From Tissierella praeacuta_A (GTDB lineage: Bacteria; Bacillota; Clostridia; Tissierellales; Tissierellaceae), in contig NZ_JBEBOY010000005.1 of assembly GCF_040396155.1 (NCBI RefSeq), forward strand, positions 62,001 to 126,000: a stretch of DNA of 64,000 nucleotides, read 5' to 3'. Positions within the stretch are counted from its first letter, which is position 1. Every line of letters begins with the position of its first letter. Of the stretch, positions 1 to 8,010 are shown piece by piece. A program made the position numbers and the translations under genes. Under the pieces are notes generated by a model that saw only the letters and a list, made by a program, of their open reading frames with translations, made no database searches and was not told the origin of the DNA.

Positions 1-314
1 AAATTATTTCCTCGTAAAAATACAGGAAATATATCTCTCATACTACTAGAGTTCCCTGCATATGCTACAAGATTAGGATATTCCTCAAAATAAATATCAG
101 TAATCCTTCTATTATCTGAAACATTAGTTAGGTATTTTAAAATAAGTTCTCTTTCCTTATATGAATTATTAGAAATATCAAACATTGTTTCTACATAATT
201 CTTAAAAAATACTGGTTTATCTAACTTCATAAACATAGCAACTCCTATAGAAATTACTAATGATAAGCTAATAGTGAATATCCCTATTTTTAATGCTTTT
301 TTATTTAATCCCAT
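1..314 (-). CDS. Membrane-anchored protein, N-terminal part, cut by window edge
   Basis: The first 104 codons of a minus-strand gene run off the left edge without a stop. The ATG at 314 follows a GGGGGGA ribosome binding site by 5 nt, so the start is well supported. The N-terminus (MGLNKKALKIGIFTISLSLV) is a basic stretch followed by one hydrophobic segment to about residue 25, which reads as a signal anchor. A soluble extracytoplasmic part follows, containing KPVFFKNYVETMFD and FEEYPNLVAYAGNSSS. I do not recognise the family. Only a membrane-anchored, outward-facing topology can be inferred. Confidence 0.7.
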   Translation of the reverse strand, partial: MGLNKKALKIGIFTISLSLVISIGVAMFMKLDKPVFFKNYVETMFDISNNSYKERELILKYLTNVSDNRRITDIYFEEYPNLVAYAGNSSSMRDIFPVFLRGNN

Positions 315-422
315 AGAATTCCCCCCATAAAATACATCATAACACAATAGGTATTAATTTACCTGTTATTTTTATTCTGCTTTCAATCAATTTCTATGGT
401 GTAATAAAATGGACACTAATAT

Positions 423-1685
423 TTACTTTATTCCCTTCCTCTTCTTACCTTTTCTTTTATCAATACTTCTAATGGTCTTCTTTTTACCTGACTCTTTATT
501 CCATCTAAAATCTTGTTTGTCATTACTTTGCTCCTTAGAGTTTTTCTTGCTAATCTTATGATTTACATTGTCTTTTACAATTTTTCTTGTCTTTAGGTTC
601 ATCCTTATCTTCTTTTCTATTTCAATTAACTCTTGTTTATCCCTAGGTGTAACAAATGTAAATGCTTCTCCAGTTTCTCCAGCTCTACCTGTACGTCCTA
701 TGCGGTGAATATAAGATTCTGGATCTTCAGGTATATCATAGTTAAATATATGGGTTACTCCTTCTATATCTAAACCACGAGCAGCAACATCTGTAGCAAC
801 AAGAAGTTGTATCTTCATATCTCTAAAAGCTTTAATTACTTTTTCACGTTTGTTCTGACTAAGATCTCCATGTATTTCATCTGAATTATACCCACGGCTT
901 CTTAGATCATCATTAAGAGCCTTTACACGTCGCTTTGTACGGCAAAATATTATAGCCATAAACGGTCTTTCTTCATCAATAATATTACAAAGTGCATCTT
1001 GTTTACCTCTATCTGTAGTTTCTATTACTACTTGATTTATTTCATCTAACGTAATATTTTCACCTTGTATCTGTATCTGAACAAAGTCTTTCATATATCT
1101 AGCAGCTAGAGTTCGAAGTGTATTAGGCATTGTTGCTGAAAACAACATTGTCTGACGTGATTTTGGAGTTCTATAGATTATATCCTCAACATCTTTTAAA
1201 AATCCCATATTTAACATTTCATCTGCTTCATCTAAGACAATCATCTTTACTTTTCCTAAATCAATACTATTCCTTCTCATATGATCTAATAATCTGCCTG
1301 GCGTTCCAATTACAATATTAACACCTTTGTTTAATTGCTTTAGCTGTTTCTCAACATCTTGCCCACCATATACTGCTAATATATTTACCCCCTTAACTTG
1401 CACTAGTTTTTTAGCTTCATTAGTTATCTGAATTGCCAATTCTCTAGTGGGTGTAATGATTAGAGCCTGGATATATGGTTTTGATATATCAATAGTTTCC
1501 AAAATAGGTAACATAAAAGCAAATGTTTTACCAGTTCCTGTATGAGCTTGAGCTATAACATCTCTTCCTTTTAATAGATGAGGAATAGCTTGCTCTTGGA
1601 TAGGAGTTGGCACTGTAATACCATTCTTTGTTAATATATTTTCTAATTCCTTACTTATTCCAATTGTTTCAAAATTAATTGCCAT
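423..1685 (-). CDS. DEAD-box ATP-dependent RNA helicase
   Basis: ATP-dependent RNA helicase of 420 residues that remodels RNA in the cytoplasm. All core motifs are visible: Q motif around residues 23-30 (ITVPTPIQ), Walker A AHTGTGKT at 47-54, PTREL at 79-83, TPGR at 128-131, DEAD at 152-155, SAT at 183-185 and HRIGRTGRAG near 331-340. A lysine-rich tail of about 60 residues (ending in RKGKKRKGIK) replaces any folded C-terminal RNA-binding domain, as in the CshA/RhlE-like helicases of Firmicutes. Such proteins act in cold adaptation, mRNA decay or ribosome assembly. The exact paralogue cannot be told from the sequence. It stands alone, with about 660 nt of non-coding DNA upstream. Confidence 0.93.
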   Translation of the reverse strand: MAINFETIGISKELENILTKNGITVPTPIQEQAIPHLLKGRDVIAQAHTGTGKTFAFMLPILETIDISKPYIQALIITPTRELAIQITNEAKKLVQVKGVNILAVYGGQDVEKQLKQLNKGVNIVIGTPGRLLDHMRRNSIDLGKVKMIVLDEADEMLNMGFLKDVEDIIYRTPKSRQTMLFSATMPNTLRTLAARYMKDFVQIQIQGENITLDEINQVVIETTDRGKQDALCNIIDEERPFMAIIFCRTKRRVKALNDDLRSRGYNSDEIHGDLSQNKREKVIKAFRDMKIQLLVATDVAARGLDIEGVTHIFNYDIPEDPESYIHRIGRTGRAGETGEAFTFVTPRDKQELIEIEKKIRMNLKTRKIVKDNVNHKISKKNSKEQSNDKQDFRWNKESGKKKTIRSIDKRKGKKRKGIK

Positions 1686-2347
1686 TGTATCATCACCGTC
1701 CTTTTTAATTTATTATTAGCCTTCCCGAATAAATTCATTCAATTAAACTTCCTGTCTTTCAATAGTAAATCATAACTAATTGTTCTATAAAATTAAACTT
1801 AATTTTATGGATTGTAAAACAATCCACTAGTATAATTTTCCTTTTGTATCCCTTTGTTCACCTCAATAACTATTGTTTCCTATATTTAATATATAACCAG
1901 ATCATATCTTAATCCGTCAATTTTCATGACATAATCACTTTAATATTAAAAAAGTGGGATATCTCAAATGAATATAGAGGATAGAAAGCTTTAGCTGAAA
2001 GAATTGTAATTACAAAATGAGCTGAAAAATAATATTTCTGTTCACAAACTACTTAGATATCATAACAATAAATTTGTGAATTTCATTGTCATTTTAATTT
2101 TATATTTATTATTATTACAAGTCAACTTTTAAAAAATATATGAAAAATTGGTTTTACTATCTTTCAGTAAATACCTACTTCTTACTATATATTCTTTTAA
2201 TCTTCATCATTTACAAATCTTGCTTCGAGTATTTAATTTGTATAAATGACAAAAGCAAAAATCTATAATTATATAAATGCTCAATTATGGATAAAATATA
2301 TTGATACAAGTTGATTTATAGACTTCAACCTTAAAAAGGATGGTTTT
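1686..2347. other. Intergenic region, divergent
   Basis: AT-rich gap between the helicase (minus) and the first DUF421 gene (plus). It must hold two divergent promoters. No open frame with a ribosome binding site, no recognised RNA motif and no strong terminator was seen. A small hairpin (TGGATTGT / ACAATCCA at 1808-1826) has no U-tract. Confidence 0.5.
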
Positions 2348-3046
2348 ATGAATATAAAAAAAGTTTTCTTTGAAGGAAAAAATTTAAGAGTATTAGAATT
2401 GTTTATTAGAACCTCAATATTATATTTTACATTATGTATATCAACTAAACTAATGAAGTTTAGTCAAACTAGTACAATTACTCCCTATAATTTTTTAACG
2501 GCAGCCATAACTAGTAATATTGCCGCATTCCGAATAGTTGATCCAAAATCTCGGTTAATTGATGGAATTTTAATAATATTATTATATACCTTAATTCATT
2601 TATGTATTTCTTATCTATATTTTAAAGTTCCATCAATAGTTACACAAAAGCCAATAATATTAATTAAAAACGGTAAAATTATTAAAGAAAATCTTTCTAA
2701 AGCAAAATTAACAATAGATAATTTATTTTCAATATTAAGAGTAAAAAATGCTAATAGTATTGAAAATGTAGAATATTTACTTGCTGAAGCTGTTGGTGAT
2801 TTCAGTATCGCCATAAATAATAATAATCTTCCTCCAACAAAATCAGATATGAGTATAGAAACTAAGGAGGATATCCTATCTGAAATAATTATATATAAAG
2901 GAAGAATTGATAACGAAGTTCTAAATAAAAACAATTTAAATTATAGTTGGATTGAAAATCAGCTTAAATTAGCAGATATAGATAGTATTAACAAGGTCTA
3001 CCTAGGAGTTTTGACTCCAGATAAAAATTTATATGTAAATTTATAA
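2348..3046 (+). CDS. DUF421 (YetF-type) membrane protein, first of a tandem pair
   Basis: A 232-residue protein of the DUF421/YetF family: short hydrophobic segments in the first ~100 residues (about 15-35, 50-65 and 72-92), then a soluble alpha/beta domain repeated twice. The repeat is recognisable by the motifs KPIILIKNGKIIKENL and the later weaker copy IIIYKGRIDNEVLNKNNLN, each followed by an L-x-x-x-L-R/K helix. Family members in Bacillus are general-stress or spore-associated proteins of unknown biochemical activity. The ATG follows AAGGATG. The gene lies 18 nt before a second DUF421 gene, so the two are probably one operon. Confidence 0.8.
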   Translation: MNIKKVFFEGKNLRVLELFIRTSILYFTLCISTKLMKFSQTSTITPYNFLTAAITSNIAAFRIVDPKSRLIDGILIILLYTLIHLCISYLYFKVPSIVTQKPIILIKNGKIIKENLSKAKLTIDNLFSILRVKNANSIENVEYLLAEAVGDFSIAINNNNLPPTKSDMSIETKEDILSEIIIYKGRIDNEVLNKNNLNYSWIENQLKLADIDSINKVYLGVLTPDKNLYVNL

Positions 3047-3064
3047 ATTAGGAGGAAATTTTAT

Positions 3065-3772
3065 ATGAGTGTTTTCGGAGTTATCAAAGACATTTCTTTA
3101 TTAGAGTATTTAGTTAGAACATTTTTTATAGGAATAATATCTTTCTTAATAGGCAGATTTATTATGAAAAGAGCCATAAATCAGCTTACTGCCTACGATT
3201 TTACAGTATTTTGGATGCTAGGAGCTATTATAGTAGCGCCTTTAACAGATGGTGAAATCTCTTTTAAATATATAATAGTTCCATTATCAACTTTACTTTT
3301 CTGGCATTATATAGTAAGTCTTCTATCCTTTAAAAGCAGAAAGTTAGGATTATTTCTCAATGGTAAACCTACCATTCTAGTTGAAAATGGCAAGATACTT
3401 AGAAAAAACTTCAAAAAACAGTTTGTAAATATTGATTTGTTTTTAAGTCAATTAAGACTTAAAAATATTTTCGATATTTCAGAAGTAAAATATGCTATTT
3501 TAGAACCTAATGGAAATCTAAGTGTTGTAAAAAAGGAAACAAATAGGTATGTTAATTCTACTGACCTTAAATTAAATCCTAAACCTGTAACTTTACCTGT
3601 AGTAGTTATTAATGATGGAAAATTATTTGAAGATAACTTAAAAAATTTAAAATTAAATAAAGAATGGCTTATGGACAATCTTAGCATTTATAATATAGAT
3701 GATATTTCTGAGGTTTATCTCGCTACAATAGATAATTCTAAAAACTTATATGTAGCTAAAAAAAGTATATAG
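3065..3772 (+). CDS. DUF421 (YetF-type) membrane protein, second of a tandem pair
   Basis: A 235-residue paralogue of the preceding gene with the same layout: hydrophobic segments in residues 15-90 including a TAYDFTVFWMLGAIIVAP stretch typical of the family, then the soluble domain with GKPTILVENGKILRKNFKK and a second copy (LPVVVINDGKLFEDNLKNL). The start ATG lies 8 nt behind AGGAGG. The pair may form a hetero-oligomer, which is an inference from the tandem arrangement alone. A perfect 20-bp stem about 120 nt downstream would end the operon. Confidence 0.82.
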   Translation: MSVFGVIKDISLLEYLVRTFFIGIISFLIGRFIMKRAINQLTAYDFTVFWMLGAIIVAPLTDGEISFKYIIVPLSTLLFWHYIVSLLSFKSRKLGLFLNGKPTILVENGKILRKNFKKQFVNIDLFLSQLRLKNIFDISEVKYAILEPNGNLSVVKKETNRYVNSTDLKLNPKPVTLPVVVINDGKLFEDNLKNLKLNKEWLMDNLSIYNIDDISEVYLATIDNSKNLYVAKKSI

Positions 3773-3890
3773 TATTATTAATATAAATTCCGTAATTATG
3801 TATTTATCTTATATTAATTTTTCAACCTTTCTTCCTAAAGAATTAACTATGATAAATAATTCAAACTATTAACACAGAATAAATATTTAG

Positions 3891-3942
3891 ATAGGTTTTT
3901 ATTTAAACATATTTTCTAATCAATGTTTAAATAAAAACCTAT
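3891..3942. terminator. Long perfect inverted repeat, terminator-like
   Basis: Arms 3891-3910 and 3923-3942 are perfectly complementary over 20 bp with a 12-nt loop. It lies downstream of the DUF421 pair. Being AT-rich with T-runs inside the stem, it could act in either direction. Confidence 0.6.
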
Positions 3943-3986
3943 TTATCTATGAATATTGTAAACTCTCCTGCAATTTGCTTGTAATG

Positions 3987-4020
3987 AAATATGATTTAAA
4001 TATAATCATATTTTTTTATT
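3987..4020 (+). terminator. Second AT-rich hairpin with T-tract
   Basis: Arms AAATATGATT (3987-3996) and AATCATATTT (4004-4013) are followed by TTTTATTTTATTT. It may be a backup terminator for the DUF421 operon. The rest of the 3773-4333 gap shows no gene. Confidence 0.4.
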
Positions 4021-4339
4021 TTATTTACATAGGATGACATCACCTTTTCTGCTTTTCACTTCCATATATTTTTTAACCTCAATTATTACTTCATATAAAC
4101 TATCGCAAATCTATAGATATTTCATTATTTTTATATTAATTAAACAAATTAATAAATTATAATATACAGATAGAGAAGTTAAAGTTTAAAATAATAGGAT
4201 TAAAAACATTTAATTATATTACGAAATTGTTTATCTATATAATGAAATTAATTAAAATCAGAAAATATTTTATTAAAATACAACATTTCAATCCTCCAGA
4301 TTGTATTATTAATAGAAAACATTACAAGGAGGTGTGAAT

Positions 4340-4855
4340 TTGGAACACTCTTCACTTTACACCAATGATGAGATAGTAGAAATATATAACCGCCATGTAG
4401 ACACTGTATATAAAATTTGCCTAATGTATCTAAAAAATATTTCTGATACTGAAGACGCAGTTCAAAATATATTCCTTAAACTTATACATGGAAATCATAG
4501 GTTTGAAAGTCTAGAACATGAAAAGGCATGGTTAATAGTTACATCTCAAAACTATTGTAAAAATACTCTTAAACATTGGTGGAGAAAAAATAGAGCTGAT
4601 ATTGACAATATACCAGAGCTTTCATATAAAGAAGATTCTCATCCCGATAACACATGGGAAAAAATACTATTATTACATGATAAATATAAGATAGTGATTT
4701 ATCTATATTATTATGAAGGCTACTCAACAGAAGAAATATCTAAAATGCTCAATGTAAACAGTTCAACAATACGTACAAGACTACGTACAGCTCGTAGAAA
4801 ACTAAAAATTATTTTAGAGGAGGATGATATATATGAAAAAAGAAGATTTATATAA
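4340..4855 (+). CDS. ECF-type RNA polymerase sigma factor
   Basis: Sigma-70 family ECF sigma factor of about 171 residues. Region 2 is DEIVEIYNRHVDTVYKICLM ... DTEDAVQNIFLKLI, and region 4 carries the helix-turn-helix YYYEGYSTEEISKMLNVNSS followed by TIRTRLRTARRKLK. I favour the TTG at 4340 because AAGGAGG (4326-4332) sits 7 nt before it. The in-frame GTG at 4334 is only 1 nt from that site. The gene overlaps the next one, an anti-sigma-like DUF4179 protein, the usual arrangement for an ECF sigma and its membrane regulator. The target promoters are unknown but probably include its own. Confidence 0.9.
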   Translation: MEHSSLYTNDEIVEIYNRHVDTVYKICLMYLKNISDTEDAVQNIFLKLIHGNHRFESLEHEKAWLIVTSQNYCKNTLKHWWRKNRADIDNIPELSYKEDSHPDNTWEKILLLHDKYKIVIYLYYYEGYSTEEISKMLNVNSSTIRTRLRTARRKLKIILEEDDIYEKRRFI

Positions 4856-6194
4856 TAGTTTTGACTCCATTAGACCAAATGATTATCAGAAGTCAAGGAT
4901 GCTAAATGGAATATTAAATCCAAATAGGAAACTCGTAAGTACCAAGCCTAGAAGAACAAAAATAGTAATAGCCGCTGCTGCTATTTCCCTAATGACTACG
5001 ACTGTAATAGCTGCTAACATTCCAGCTTTTCAAAATCTTTTAGAGAAAATAAATCCTAATATTGTAGAATTCATAGAACCTGTGGAAAAAATATCTATAG
5101 ATCAAGGAATTAAAATGGAAGTTGTAGCAGTTGGTCGCTATGATAATATGGTTAAAGCCTATATCACTTTTCAGGATTTAGAAGGAAATCGCATAAAGGA
5201 AGACCTTAGCTTTTTAGATTATTATAATCTTGAAGGTGCAAATAGTTGTGGCTGGTCGTTAATAGATTATGATGAAGAAAATAAAAAAGCAACAATTTTG
5301 GTGGAAGCAGAAAACAGTACAAAATTCGAAGGTGAAAACTTAACCTTTAAAATCGAAAATATTTTTTATGACCATAAAGAATTTAAGGACTATAAAATAG
5401 GAATCGATTTAAATAAAATGATGCAAAATCCATCTTATGTCGATGCAACTACTGAGCAGTTTTTGTCTTGGTCTAGTGGCAGATTATATGGAGGACTTGC
5501 TTCTGATGATGAAATAATTCCTATTTTAGAACCTCATGCTATAGATTTTAAATTTCCAGATATAAAAACATCCATGATTTCCAATATTGGAGTTATAGAC
5601 GGAAAACTGCATGTACAATTATGGAGGGATAAAAGCTTTGAAGGTCAAGGTGTTAATATCTATCTAAAAAATTCTAAAGGTGAAAAAATTAATAGCGACA
5701 CTGATATTAACTTTGGGATTGATAAATCTAAGAAACCTACAAATAATACGGACTATCCATCCTATAAGGAATATATATTTGATATAAATACTGATAATTT
5801 AAGCGGATATGAATTATTAGGCAATTTTAATAGCTCACAGCAATTAGAAGGAAATTGGCAAGTAAGTTTTAAAGCAGAGGAAAATAAAATATTAGAAAAG
5901 TCAGATAGCCTAGACTTAGGAGATGTAAAAATTGAGAATATTAGCATCAACCCTTTTGCCATATATTTTAGAGGCGAAGGAATAAACGGATTTGATCTTT
6001 CTGAATTAGATATAAAAATTAAGGCAGAAAATAATGTAATTAGCGATACAAAATCTGATATTATATTTAGCAGTTGTCGTTGGGAAGGAGAAGAACTTAG
6101 TAATTTCATATTATCATATGAAATTGAAAATCCTATTGATTTAAATTTAATAGAATCCATTACTGTTAATGGAATAGATATCCTACTTAAATAA
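4833..6194 (+). CDS. DUF4179-type membrane anti-sigma factor
   Basis: About 453 residues: a cytoplasmic N-terminal segment (MKKEDLYNSFDSIRPNDYQK) typical of the sigma-binding part of DUF4179 proteins, one membrane segment at roughly residues 45-67 (VIAAAAISLMTTTVIAANIP) and a long extracytoplasmic beta-rich domain. The ATG at 4833 is 9 nt from GAGGAGG (4817-4823). An ATG at 4824 directly abuts it and is less likely. The start lies inside the 3' end of the sigma gene, giving a 23-nt overlap and suggesting translational coupling. It is inferred to hold the ECF sigma factor inactive until an envelope signal arrives. The signal is not evident. Confidence 0.82.
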   Translation: MKKEDLYNSFDSIRPNDYQKSRMLNGILNPNRKLVSTKPRRTKIVIAAAAISLMTTTVIAANIPAFQNLLEKINPNIVEFIEPVEKISIDQGIKMEVVAVGRYDNMVKAYITFQDLEGNRIKEDLSFLDYYNLEGANSCGWSLIDYDEENKKATILVEAENSTKFEGENLTFKIENIFYDHKEFKDYKIGIDLNKMMQNPSYVDATTEQFLSWSSGRLYGGLASDDEIIPILEPHAIDFKFPDIKTSMISNIGVIDGKLHVQLWRDKSFEGQGVNIYLKNSKGEKINSDTDINFGIDKSKKPTNNTDYPSYKEYIFDINTDNLSGYELLGNFNSSQQLEGNWQVSFKAEENKILEKSDSLDLGDVKIENISINPFAIYFRGEGINGFDLSELDIKIKAENNVISDTKSDIIFSSCRWEGEELSNFILSYEIENPIDLNLIESITVNGIDILLK

Positions 6195-6207
6195 TATCTT
6201 ATATCTA

Positions 6208-6241
6208 AAATAGCTGTGATTCCTATGAATCATGGCTATTT
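6208..6241 (+). terminator. Terminator of the sigma/anti-sigma operon
   Basis: A 15-bp stem with two G-U pairs (AAATAGCTGTGATTC, loop CTAT, GAATCATGGCTATTT) starts 14 nt after the anti-sigma stop codon. The T-tract is short. The following 6242-6487 stretch holds nothing recognisable. Confidence 0.6.
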
Positions 6242-6487
6242 GGTATAGTGATACAGGAACTCCTCGTATCTAGTTCCCAGATATAATTGTCTAATTTCTT
6301 CACAAATAATAAATCTATATATTTTGGTATTTTTCTCACTCTACAATATAAATTATATTACTCTATAATTATAAAATATTAAATTTTTAATTAATGCACT
6401 TCTGATAAAAACTATAGTCTATAAATTCTTTATCAATCAACTAATTGATCTATCTATATTCAATTAGAATCCTAATATTAAGATAAT

Positions 6488-6527
6488 AAACCCTATAAAT
6501 CTTTGTTTTTAAAGATATATAGGGTTT
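6488..6527. terminator. Hairpin terminator after the glycine-zipper gene
   Basis: Arms 6488-6504 and 6511-6527 pair over 17 bp with one mismatch around a 6-nt loop. It lies 30 nt beyond the stop of the minus-strand gene at 6558 and could also stop plus-strand transcription. Confidence 0.6.
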
Positions 6528-6557
6528 TCTTCCATTGTTTGCATTTATTTTTTATAC

Positions 6558-6749
6558 TTATTGTTTCTTTTTACTTAAACCTGTACCCAAAGCTATTCCA
6601 ATAGATACTCCAATACATATTCCCAAAGCAATATTATCCATTAAAGCACCAATGGCTGTCCCTAAAGATAAGCCTATGCCTATTCCAATAGCTAATTTAT
6701 CATCTTCATCTTCTTTTTCCCCTTCATCTGCACCTTTTTCATTTTTCAT
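6558..6749 (-). CDS. Small glycine-zipper membrane protein
   Basis: A 63-residue protein: a charged, acidic N-terminus (MKNEKGADEGEKEDEDDK) followed by two glycine-rich hydrophobic stretches (LAIGIGIGLSLGTAIGALM and IALGICIGVSIGIALGTGL) that look like a pair of glycine-zipper membrane helices, ending in SKKKQ. The ATG at 6749 is placed by GGAGGA 8 nt upstream. An upstream extension is open but has no ribosome binding site. Family members are generally unannotated, and small helix-hairpin proteins of this look may insert in membranes as oligomers (inference). Function unknown. Confidence 0.75.
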   Translation of the reverse strand: MKNEKGADEGEKEDEDDKLAIGIGIGLSLGTAIGALMDNIALGICIGVSIGIALGTGLSKKKQ

Positions 6750-7025
6750 AATAAATATCCTCCAATTATGTCTTGTTTCTTTCAATTTATTATACCATAA
6801 ATACTTAAATAACAAAATTAACTTACATGTTAAAATACTCCAATAGCATAATTTACTTATGATTATATTTCATACCATTAAAGATTAAGATAACTAATTA
6901 TAAACTTATTCCTGCACTTAATTATATTATTTCATCAGATTAACCTATATTTCTATATAAGGGTTTCAATCTAAAAAATTTACCATTACTTTATTTTTTA
7001 TATTATAGATTTTTTAACAGTTTAG

Positions 7026-7583
7026 TTAAAGGTCTTTACCAACATCTACTTTTCCTAGCTCAAATAATATAACTCCAATACTACAATCTAGATTATCAAA
7101 TTCGTCAAATGATTCCACTTTTTCTTTGAACGCTTCTTTTACATCTTCTAATTTCATTCCCTTAATATTAACACCATCTACTAATATATTGTCTGCATCA
7201 TAAGTTAAATAACCTGTTGGATCATCATATTTTATTTCGTATTCATAGACAATACAATCTTCAAGATGAATTATGCTTTTTGTGTTATTTAAAAAGTTTA
7301 CTTTAACTGCTATTTTATCATCTTTACTAATATAAGTAGCTATATCGTAACTCATAGGAGGCATTGTTTGTCCTGCGATATCTTCTTTTAGATCCCTGTC
7401 TAATGTTACTTTATATCCTGCATCAATAAATGTTTGCAGTGTTGATTCTCCAACTAGGACTTCGGTATCATTTACTGTTAAAGGTAATGAATCAAACCTT
7501 CTTTCTTTTTTTCCACACCCTGTAATAGAAACTAATAATAATACACTTAATAGAACAATTGCTATTTTCCTTGCTTTGAACAT
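7026..7583 (-). CDS. Putative lipoprotein of unknown function
   Basis: A 185-residue protein with a lipoprotein signal: basic MFKARK, a hydrophobic core (IAIVLLSVLLLVSI) and the lipobox ITGC, so the mature protein would begin at Cys-23 and be anchored to the outer face of the membrane. The mature part is acidic, with LTVNDTEVLVGESTLQTFID near the start and a C-terminal VDGVNIKGMKLEDVKEAF segment. These suggest a small alpha/beta domain. I do not recognise a named family. The start follows GGAGATAG. It is flanked by non-coding DNA on both sides and appears monocistronic. Confidence 0.8.
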   Translation of the reverse strand: MFKARKIAIVLLSVLLLVSITGCGKKERRFDSLPLTVNDTEVLVGESTLQTFIDAGYKVTLDRDLKEDIAGQTMPPMSYDIATYISKDDKIAVKVNFLNNTKSIIHLEDCIVYEYEIKYDDPTGYLTYDADNILVDGVNIKGMKLEDVKEAFKEKVESFDEFDNLDCSIGVILFELGKVDVGKDL

Positions 7584-7788
7584 TTAACTATCTCCTTTGC
7601 TTAATTTATGCTATAAATATTGACATATCTTTCCAATGAACAATAATACACTCTTTGTATTGGAAAATCAACTGAAATGTCCATTATATGATAAATAGAA
7701 AAATTTTATTAACAATTTATACCTATTTTACATATCCTATTATGAGTACCTTTATTTTCACTTTTAAATTTGAATAGGGGGTGTTCTC

Positions 7789-7911
7789 ATGAGTGACTTA
7801 TTAGGTAGAAGAGGTTCATGTAATAACGATAGTTCTTTACTATTTTTCTTCTTATTGTTGGTTCTCATCTTCTGTAACGATGATATGTTTGGTGGATGTA
7901 GAAGATATTAG
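7789..7911 (+). CDS. 40-residue hydrophobic peptide, YjcZ-like
   Basis: A short gene of 40 codons: MSDLLGRRGSCNNDSS, then a strongly hydrophobic LLFFFLLLVLIFC segment, then NDDMFGGCRRY. A GGGGGTG ribosome binding site precedes the ATG and a canonical terminator follows the stop by 11 nt, so this is a complete transcription unit. Similar tiny proteins with an FFFLLL-type membrane segment and Gly/Cys-rich ends occur in spore-forming Firmicutes (YjcZ-type sporulation proteins). The assignment rests on appearance only. Confidence 0.65.
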   Translation: MSDLLGRRGSCNNDSSLLFFFLLLVLIFCNDDMFGGCRRY

Positions 7912-7922
7912 ATTTTGATATT

Positions 7923-7950
7923 AATCGGGGCTAGTCCCCGATTTTTATAT
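7923..7950 (+). terminator. Intrinsic terminator
   Basis: AATCGGGG, loop CTAGT, CCCCGATT, then TTTTATAT. It follows the stop of the 40-residue gene by 11 nt and is one of the most GC-rich stems in the window. Confidence 0.85.
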
Positions 7951-8010
7951 ATTAGTGTTTTACTTTAAAACTATATTTGAAATCCATCTCTAGTATTCAA
8001 TAATTCTTTA

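Noticed and set aside
1808..1826. Small perfect hairpin in the helicase upstream region
   Set aside because: Only 8 bp, no U-tract on either strand and no gene end nearby; chance palindromes are common in such AT-rich DNA.
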